Of a stretch of 64,000 nt of DNA, positions 58,819 to 64,000 are shown in pieces; within the stretch, counting starts at the first letter, position 1; every line of letters starts with the position of its first letter. Source of the stretch: Shewanella morhuae (GTDB lineage Bacteria > Pseudomonadota > Gammaproteobacteria > Enterobacterales > Shewanellaceae). Below the pieces are notes generated by a model. That model had not been told where the DNA came from. It was given only the letters and a program-made list of their open reading frames with translations, and made no database searches. The translations under genes and the position numbers were made by a program. The stretch is taken from contig NZ_FTNN01000014.1 of the NCBI RefSeq assembly GCF_900156405.1, positions 1 through 64,000 on the forward strand, written 5' to 3'.

Positions 58819-60360
58819 CTATTTAGGATGATAAAAAGCACGAATATCCTGTACCAGTTGCCCTAACGATGTGGGTTCGACATACATCATGTGTCCCGCT
58901 TTATAGTAATGCATGCTAACGCGGCTCATATCTATGCCGTTATCGGCAAAGGTGTTTTCGGTGGCAAAAAATGGCGTAGCAAAGTCAAAGTAACCGTTAC
59001 CGACAAAAATCCGCAGATCTTTGTTCTCGCGCTGCGCTTGACCAAGGTAAGGCGCGACGTTGACATAGTGCATCTGTTTACCACTGATATTCCAATTCCA
59101 GCTACGGTTCACATCAACGGAGAGTACGTTGAAAGGACGCGATAAAGTGACCCCCAAATCGTCATATAGGTATTGATGCATGGCAGCCGTATAAGCGCCA
59201 TCAACCCCATAACCTGATGGATCATCGTCGGTTGAATCGCCGCCACTGTCGTAGTCTTTACCTATATAGCGGCTATCTAAGCGTCCAATAGTTAAATCTT
59301 GATCTCTTAGCAACTCCTTCGTGTATCGACTGGCACTGACGCGCAAATTAACCCGATCTAAATAATGCTCTGTTAAACCGGTAAAACGCGCCAAGCTTTT
59401 ACGTACCGTTTGATATACCTCGGGGGTTAAACGACTGCCTTGTAGTAATGCGAGGGCATAATCCTTAATAGCAAATTGGCGCGCCTCATCAATAAATGTT
59501 TCTAATCCCAAGGCTTTATCTGCATCACTGACTTTATTGTGATAAAAAGCCGTTGCCGCCATTGTCGGTAAAAAACCAATATAAGGTTGGTTATTACCTG
59601 GTTGATAACGCGCATGACTAAAATCAAGAATGGATGAAATCAGCATAATCCCGTTAATAGAAATATCAGTCCAGCCACCTTGTAATTCATTGACTAGCGC
59701 GGCTGCACGGGTAGTACCGTAACTTTCACCGGCCAGATATTTAGGTGAGTTCCAACGCTTATGTTCAATCAACCAACGGCGCATAAATTCAGCAATTGAC
59801 TGAGCATCTTCCTTTACGCCCCAAAAATCAGCTCCTTTTTTATCCCCCAAAGCACGGCTAAAGCCGGTGCCAACAGGATCGATAAATACTAAGTCGGATT
59901 CATCAAGCATAGAGTAATCATTTGATTCAATATGATAAGGCGCAGCACCATCATCTTTAGCATCGGGTACCACCACACGTTTAGGACCAAACAAGCCCAT
60001 ATGCAACCAAAGCGACGCCGAACCTGGCCCACCATTAAACACAAAGGTCACCGGACGCTGACGACTATCTTTAACGTCATCACGCAGATAGGTAATTGAA
60101 AAAATACTTGCCAGCGGCTCACCCTTATCATCTTTTAAAATAGTTTCGCCGCTTATCGCTTGATAACTTATTTTCTGCCCTTGAATCGTCATTTTATGAT
60201 CTGTTTTAACCACTTCGGGGACTGTACTTTCAGCTTTAACGTCAACCTTTTTCACCGACTCGGCATGGCCAATCATCGAAAATAATAGCAACAGAGGCAG
60301 CACTAATAGTGGCCACAGTGATACAGCGGACTCTCGTCTACGCCAGCTTAAACTTGTCAT
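58819..60360 (-). CDS. Secreted S10 family serine carboxypeptidase
   Basis: 513 aa. Signal peptide (cleavage after ...IGHA, about residue 33). Alpha/beta-hydrolase fold with oxyanion-hole motif FVFNGGPGSASLWLHMG, nucleophile Ser in LAGESYGTTRAAAL, Asp in GNGYFDFATPFFAT and His in KAGHMMYVEP: a full catalytic triad of the S10 family. It probably trims peptides in the periplasm or outside the cell. AAGGGAAC ribosome site. Confidence 0.92.
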   Translation of the reverse strand: MTSLSWRRRESAVSLWPLLVLPLLLLFSMIGHAESVKKVDVKAESTVPEVVKTDHKMTIQGQKISYQAISGETILKDDKGEPLASIFSITYLRDDVKDSRQRPVTFVFNGGPGSASLWLHMGLFGPKRVVVPDAKDDGAAPYHIESNDYSMLDESDLVFIDPVGTGFSRALGDKKGADFWGVKEDAQSIAEFMRRWLIEHKRWNSPKYLAGESYGTTRAAALVNELQGGWTDISINGIMLISSILDFSHARYQPGNNQPYIGFLPTMAATAFYHNKVSDADKALGLETFIDEARQFAIKDYALALLQGSRLTPEVYQTVRKSLARFTGLTEHYLDRVNLRVSASRYTKELLRDQDLTIGRLDSRYIGKDYDSGGDSTDDDPSGYGVDGAYTAAMHQYLYDDLGVTLSRPFNVLSVDVNRSWNWNISGKQMHYVNVAPYLGQAQRENKDLRIFVGNGYFDFATPFFATENTFADNGIDMSRVSMHYYKAGHMMYVEPTSLGQLVQDIRAFYHPK

Positions 60361-60570
60361 CTTGTTCCCTTATAAGTCGTTATATTCATAATCTGCTTAA
60401 GCTTACAAATACTTAACAAAAGGCGCAAAACACAATTGCAACTAAATGCGTCAATACTGAGGGTTAAACTTGCCGACTAAAAAGCCATAAATTAACGCTA
60501 ATTTAAGCCGTTAGCCGCTAAGATAAGCGCAACCTAAGCCTCTATCGGCAGATCTCAAGCAGGAAGTTTT

Positions 60571-61110
60571 ATGAGCACCATCACTCTTATTAGTATTTTC
60601 ATTCTTTGTTTATTAATAGGCGCTATCTTGCTGCTACTTTGGCAAAGACAAAAAGGCAAAACCATACCGCTAGCTGTGATATTTGTGCTGGGATTTTTCG
60701 CTGTGGGACTCGGCTCGATTATTGGATTTGTACATAAGGGTGAGGATTACCAAGCCTACCAAAAACTACAGTGGCGCACCTTAGCACCAGAGCAAATTGC
60801 GCCTTTAGTTGCCAAAGGTTATACCGTCTTTGTTGATATCACCTCTGATTGGTGCATGATTTGCAAAACCAATCAAGCCGAAGTCACCCATAGAGAAAAA
60901 GTTGTCAATGCTTTGATGGCCGACAATATTATTCTTATGCAAGGCAACTGGAGTGAAGCCAACAAAACAATTGAAAGCTATATGCGAAATGAAGGCGTGC
61001 CAGGAACACCCTACAATAAAATCTACGGTCCAAGCCACCCCAATGGCATTCTTTTGCCATCAAAACTCAGTATTAGCGACGTACTCAATGGCCTAACAGC
61101 TGCTCGTTAA
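60571..61110 (+). CDS. Membrane-tethered thioredoxin-like protein (DsbD gamma-domain type)
   Basis: 179 aa. Two hydrophobic helices (about 3-24 and 33-51) followed by a thioredoxin fold with redox motif SDWCMICKTNQ (C95 and C98), closest in pattern to the C-terminal domain of DsbD/ScsB. It likely acts as a periplasmic thiol reductase anchored in the inner membrane. No electron-delivering beta domain is encoded beside it. AGGAAG ribosome site; monocistronic. Confidence 0.82.
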   Translation: MSTITLISIFILCLLIGAILLLLWQRQKGKTIPLAVIFVLGFFAVGLGSIIGFVHKGEDYQAYQKLQWRTLAPEQIAPLVAKGYTVFVDITSDWCMICKTNQAEVTHREKVVNALMADNIILMQGNWSEANKTIESYMRNEGVPGTPYNKIYGPSHPNGILLPSKLSISDVLNGLTAAR

Positions 61111-61127
61111 GCTCATCAGTTATACAT

Positions 61128-61154
61128 AAAAAGGCTGCCTGACAGCCTTTTTAG
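61128..61154 (+). terminator. Terminator of the thioredoxin-like gene
   Basis: AAAAAGGCTG (61128-61137) / CAGCCTTTTT (61143-61152), 10-bp stem with loop CCTGA and a T-run. Confidence 0.92.
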
Positions 61155-61281
61155 TAACAGCAGTTAAAATGTAACCAAACAATTTATTCGATCCAAAAAT
61201 ATTAGCTATCAGTCTGTCTATGGCCACAAAAAGCATATTAAAACCAAGTTTTGCGAACACATTTAAAGCCGCCCATTAATC

Positions 61282-61295
61282 CGCGATATATCGCG
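61282..61295. promoter_or_regulatory. Palindromic operator/UAS upstream of the sigma-54 activator gene
   Basis: CGCGATATATCGCG is a perfect 14-bp palindrome ending 57 nt before the activator start codon. Its core GATATATC recurs twice downstream of the gene, in front of ccoG, so it is probably the activator's own binding site (autoregulation). Binding is inferred. Confidence 0.6.
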
Positions 61296-61352
61296 TGATT
61301 ATATTTAAAGGTACACTCAAGCTATCTGCTAGCGAATCGAGCAAACCAGCCT

Positions 61353-62807
61353 ATGTCTCAGCTTTCATCTACTGCAGCACTCATAAACAACCATTTTTTA
61401 CCCGAGAACCAATTATTGCTTAATGCTGTTGGCGAAGGAATTTATGGCTTTGATTTAAGTGGTAATGCCGTTTTTATTAACCCTGCGGCAGAACGCATGA
61501 CAGGGTGGAAGAATGAAGAGTTACTCGGGAAAAACATCCATGATTGTCATCACCATAGCCACGCAGACGGGAGCCACTACCCACAAGAAGATTGCCCCAT
61601 TTATAACACTTTAAAAGATGGCATTACGCGTGAGATAACCCATGACGTATTTTGGCGTAAAGATGGTAGCAGTTTTCCGGTTCATTACAGCTCTACGCCC
61701 GTTTACCGCGCCAATGAACTGGTTGGCGTGGTCGCGATATTTCGCGACATTAGCATTCAAAAACAAACTGAGCTGTCATTACGCCAAGCATTAGCCCAAG
61801 TACAAGCCCTCTCAGAACGACTCGCTTCAGAGAACCATTACCTACAAACCGCACTCGCAGATAAAACTGGCGATGTGGATATATCAGGAAATAGCGGCGT
61901 GATCCGCCATATGATCCAGCAATTGCATCTAGTCGCCAATACCGATAGCACAGTGTTGATTTGTGGTGAAAATGGCACAGGTAAAGAGTTAGTCGCCCGT
62001 AATTTACATCAATTAAGCCATCGTAAAGACAAGCCAATGATCAGTGTTAACTGCGCTGCGTTCTCAGCCTCTTTATTAGAAAGTGAGCTCTTTGGCCATG
62101 AGAAAGGAGCATTTACCGGCGCCATAAGCCGCCGAAAAGGTCGCTTTGAACTCGCCCATCAAGGCACCTTGTTTCTCGATGAAGTGGCGGAACTGAGCTT
62201 AGAAGCGCAATCAAAATTATTGCGCGTTATTCAAGAGCAATCCTTCGAGCGCCTTGGCGGCAGTGAAACTATTCAAGTGGATATCCGTTTAGTCGCTGCC
62301 AGTCATCACGATTTACTCAAGCGAGTTGAGCTGGGATTATTTCGAATGGATTTGTATTACCGCCTAAATGTATTCCCTATTCAAGTGCCGCCACTGCGAG
62401 CAAGGATCGACGATATTCCTGAGCTAGTCAGCCATATTCTGCACAGTTTAAATCGAAAGCTTGGTAAAAAAATTCGCGGAGTGAGCCAGAAGGGACTGCA
62501 AAAGCTTATGGCATACACTTGGCCCGGTAATGTGCGTGAGCTGCAAAATATTCTTGAACGCGAAGCGATTTTATCCCAAAGCGATATTTTACACATTCAC
62601 GCTATGCCTAATAGCCACCCACTCACTCAGGCTCACGGGCAAACTTTAGCTGAAGCAGAAGCCCTACATATAGAACAAACCCTTAAACGTTTACATTGGC
62701 GTATATCGGGTCCATTAGGTGCAGCAAATGTACTCGGCGTGCCAGCAAGTACGTTAAGATCACGAATGAAAAAACTGGGGATTAAGCGTCAATCTACTGA
62801 GATATAA
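61353..62807 (+). CDS. PAS domain sigma-54-dependent transcriptional activator
   Basis: 484 aa. A PAS domain (about 16-130) containing the histidine/cysteine-rich [19 protein letters not shown] segment seen in this type of sensor, possibly a metal or redox ligand site. Then a short coiled coil, the AAA+ sigma-54 interaction domain with Walker A GENGTGKE, the GAFTGA loop (252-257), Walker [12 protein letters not shown], and a C-terminal Fis-type helix-turn-helix (about 440-484; [23 protein letters not shown]). It has no receiver domain, so it senses its signal directly. Palindromes on both sides and a sigma-54 promoter before ccoG suggest its target. Confidence 0.92.
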   Translation: MSQLSSTAALINNHFLPENQLLLNAVGEGIYGFDLSGNAVFINPAAERMTGWKNEELLGKNIHDCHHHSHADGSHYPQEDCPIYNTLKDGITREITHDVFWRKDGSSFPVHYSSTPVYRANELVGVVAIFRDISIQKQTELSLRQALAQVQALSERLASENHYLQTALADKTGDVDISGNSGVIRHMIQQLHLVANTDSTVLICGENGTGKELVARNLHQLSHRKDKPMISVNCAAFSASLLESELFGHEKGAFTGAISRRKGRFELAHQGTLFLDEVAELSLEAQSKLLRVIQEQSFERLGGSETIQVDIRLVAASHHDLLKRVELGLFRMDLYYRLNVFPIQVPPLRARIDDIPELVSHILHSLNRKLGKKIRGVSQKGLQKLMAYTWPGNVRELQNILEREAILSQSDILHIHAMPNSHPLTQAHGQTLAEAEALHIEQTLKRLHWRISGPLGAANVLGVPASTLRSRMKKLGIKRQSTEI

Positions 62808-62831
62808 GCGCAGCATACATACGAAAATGCA

Positions 62832-62859
62832 CGATATATCGCCAATGTGTGATATATCG
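62832..62859. promoter_or_regulatory. Two palindromic enhancer sites upstream of ccoG
   Basis: CGATATATCG (62832-62841) and TGATATATCG (62850-62859) share the core of the site at 61282-61295. They are centred 18 bp apart and lie about 70-95 bp upstream of the sigma-54 promoter, a normal distance for an enhancer-binding protein. Confidence 0.6.
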
Positions 62860-62924
62860 TGACTAGCACTTGGGCTGAACCTAAAAATAACCACATATAT
62901 CAAACAGTTAAATCAACGCTAACT

Positions 62925-62940
62925 TGGCCTAGCGCTTGCT
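62925..62940 (+). promoter_or_regulatory. Sigma-54 promoter of ccoG
   Basis: TGGCCTAGCGCTTGCT matches the sigma-54 consensus TGGCAC-N5-TTGCW in the -24 GG and -12 GC elements with the required 10-base separation. It lies 40 nt before the ccoG start codon and downstream of the paired palindromes. Confidence 0.65.
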
Positions 62941-62979
62941 ATAGGGAGGCAGATCTTATTTAAGCCGTTAGGACCCTTT

Positions 62980-64000
62980 ATGCCAAAGTGCGAAGTTACC
63001 CCAAATTCTCCAAATGTGAATAAGTGTGTGGGTGCGAAGCCGCCCGCTGTAGAACTGCACATCCCGATTAAAAATCTCTCTAGCCACAGCTTGCTGACAA
63101 CAAGTACACCATCTGGCAACATACATTTTCGAGAGCAGAAAGGCTATTTTCAACGCCTGCGTACCATGATGAATAGCTTGCTGATCGTGCTATTTTTCAC
63201 TCTGCCATTTATCTCTATCGATGGCCGCCAAGCGATACTGTTAGATGTCAGCCAACAACAGTTTTTCTTTTTTGGTATCACACTGTGGCCACAGGATTTT
63301 ACGCTACTGGCGTGGATTTTTATCGCCGCCGCTTTTAGCCTCTTTTTTATCACTGTATTTTGGGGCCGTGTTTGGTGTGGTTACCTCTGCCCGCAAACAG
63401 CATGGACTTTTATGTACGTGTGGATCGAAACGCGCATTGAAGGCAGCAGTAACAAACGTAAGCAACTCGACAAAGCGCCGTGGTCTGCCAGTAAAATAGC
63501 GAAAAGAACAACAAAACACCTTCTTTGGGGGCTCACAGCTCTGCTTACTGGCTGTGCCTTTATTAGTTATTTTATTCCTGCCCGTGAACTCTATGTGGAT
63601 ATATTTACAAGTAACGCCAGCTTTTGGGTGACTTGCTGGGTATGGTTTTTCGCCGTTTGTACCTATCTCAATGCGGGCTGGATGCGTGAGCAAATGTGCT
63701 TACATTGCTGCCCTTATTCTCGCTTTCAAGCAGTCATGTTCGATGCGAACACCAAAACAGTGACCTACGATGCACAGCGCGGTGAATCGCGTGGCCCTCG
63801 TAAACGTAAGCAACAAACAAGCCTAAATGAGCCTACTTTGGGTGACTGTGTTGACTGTAATTTATGTGTTGAAGTATGCCCAACAGGCATAGATATTCGC
63901 AACGGTTTACAATATGAATGCATCAACTGCGGCGCCTGTGTTGATGCTTGCAATGAAACAATGCTCAAATTCGATTATAAACAAAATCTTATCGGTTATA
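62980..64000 (+). CDS. ccoG: CcoG/FixG-type cytochrome oxidase accessory protein (3' end outside window)
   Basis: At least 340 codons, open to the right edge. An N-terminal cytoplasmic segment of about 70 residues, then membrane helices (SLLIVLFFTLPFISID; LLAWIFIAAAFSLFFI; and further), the conserved FWGRVWCGYLCPQTAW and MREQMCLHCCPYSRFQ motifs, and a ferredoxin-type domain with C290, C293, C296 and C300 (CVDCNLCVEVCPTG) and a second cluster CINCGACVDAC. CcoG reduces copper for cbb3 oxidase assembly. No ccoNOPQ genes are in view. ATG 62980 has AGGA seven bases upstream. Confidence 0.93.
   Translation, partial: MPKCEVTPNSPNVNKCVGAKPPAVELHIPIKNLSSHSLLTTSTPSGNIHFREQKGYFQRLRTMMNSLLIVLFFTLPFISIDGRQAILLDVSQQQFFFFGITLWPQDFTLLAWIFIAAAFSLFFITVFWGRVWCGYLCPQTAWTFMYVWIETRIEGSSNKRKQLDKAPWSASKIAKRTTKHLLWGLTALLTGCAFISYFIPARELYVDIFTSNASFWVTCWVWFFAVCTYLNAGWMREQMCLHCCPYSRFQAVMFDANTKTVTYDAQRGESRGPRKRKQQTSLNEPTLGDCVDCNLCVEVCPTGIDIRNGLQYECINCGACVDACNETMLKFDYKQNLIGY

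Noticed and set aside
63304..63693. 129-codon leftward ORF opposite ccoG
   Set aside because: Antisense shadow of the ccoG membrane region.

Overview
This window comes from a Shewanella-type gammaproteobacterium, probably close to the S. baltica / S. putrefaciens / S. oneidensis group. That is judged from the 5' part of the 16S rRNA, the gene orders bamD/rluD/pgeF/clpB and lptD-surA-pdxA-rsmA-apaG-apaH, Shewanella-rich families (DUF3019 beside MipA/OmpV and RstAB, DUF3718, DUF3144, DUF4124), a helical-bimodular chemoreceptor and a CcoG-type ferredoxin. No species claim is made. All product names rest on reading the translations and on knowledge of the families; no database search was run.

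Layout. 1-0.8 kb: start of a leftward rRNA operon with two promoters and a boxA leader. 1.2-7.4 kb: DUF4124 protein, then clpB, pgeF and rluD leftward and bamD rightward. 7.5-8 kb: tRNA-Phe and two tRNA-Leu(CAG). 8.2-14.4 kb: flavohemoglobin hmp behind a perfect FNR/DNR-type box, rsuA, a TPR membrane protein, a divergent pair (cysteine-rich ArsR/SufR-like regulator and FMN reductase plus VOC protein), DUF1971 and YcxB-like proteins. 14.5-16.2 kb: acetate transporter, a 0.9-kb stretch without genes, and a small secreted protein. 16.5-19.8 kb: MipA/OmpV-DUF3019-RstA-RstB operon. 19.9-26.1 kb: DUF1289 protein, DUF4136 lipoprotein, cysM and the sulfate transport genes sbp-cysT-cysW-cysA. 26.4-30.3 kb: an accessory-looking stretch with a DUF1254/DUF1214 protein, a decayed Ycf46-like AAA+ ATPase gene and the yibI-yibH pair. 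30.5-37.6 kb: purT, an unusual long RluA-family pseudouridine synthase and an overlapping pair of envelope proteins (DUF3142 lipoprotein and a 758-residue TPR protein). 37.6-49 kb: 2-hydroxyacid dehydrogenase, small beta-barrel, djlA, murU-amgK (cell-wall recycling), then lptD-surA-pdxA-rsmA-apaG-apaH. 49-58 kb: chemoreceptor, DUF3718 protein, folA, obgE, rpmA-rplU, ispB, ung, an isolated type IV-like pilin and a DUF3144 protein. 58-64 kb: LysE-type exporter, S10 peptidase, membrane-tethered thioredoxin, a PAS/sigma-54 activator and the start of a ccoG gene.

Most of the window is ordinary housekeeping chromosome. The most promising regulatory unit is at the right end. The PAS/sigma-54 activator has a perfect CGCGATATATCGCG palindrome in front of it, two more GATATATC palindromes lie behind it, and a good -24/-12 promoter then precedes ccoG. 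This looks like a self-contained enhancer-binding-protein regulon. The second is the 20-bp palindrome between the SufR-like regulator and the flavin reductase. No CRISPR array, intact insertion sequence, prophage or plasmid origin was seen.
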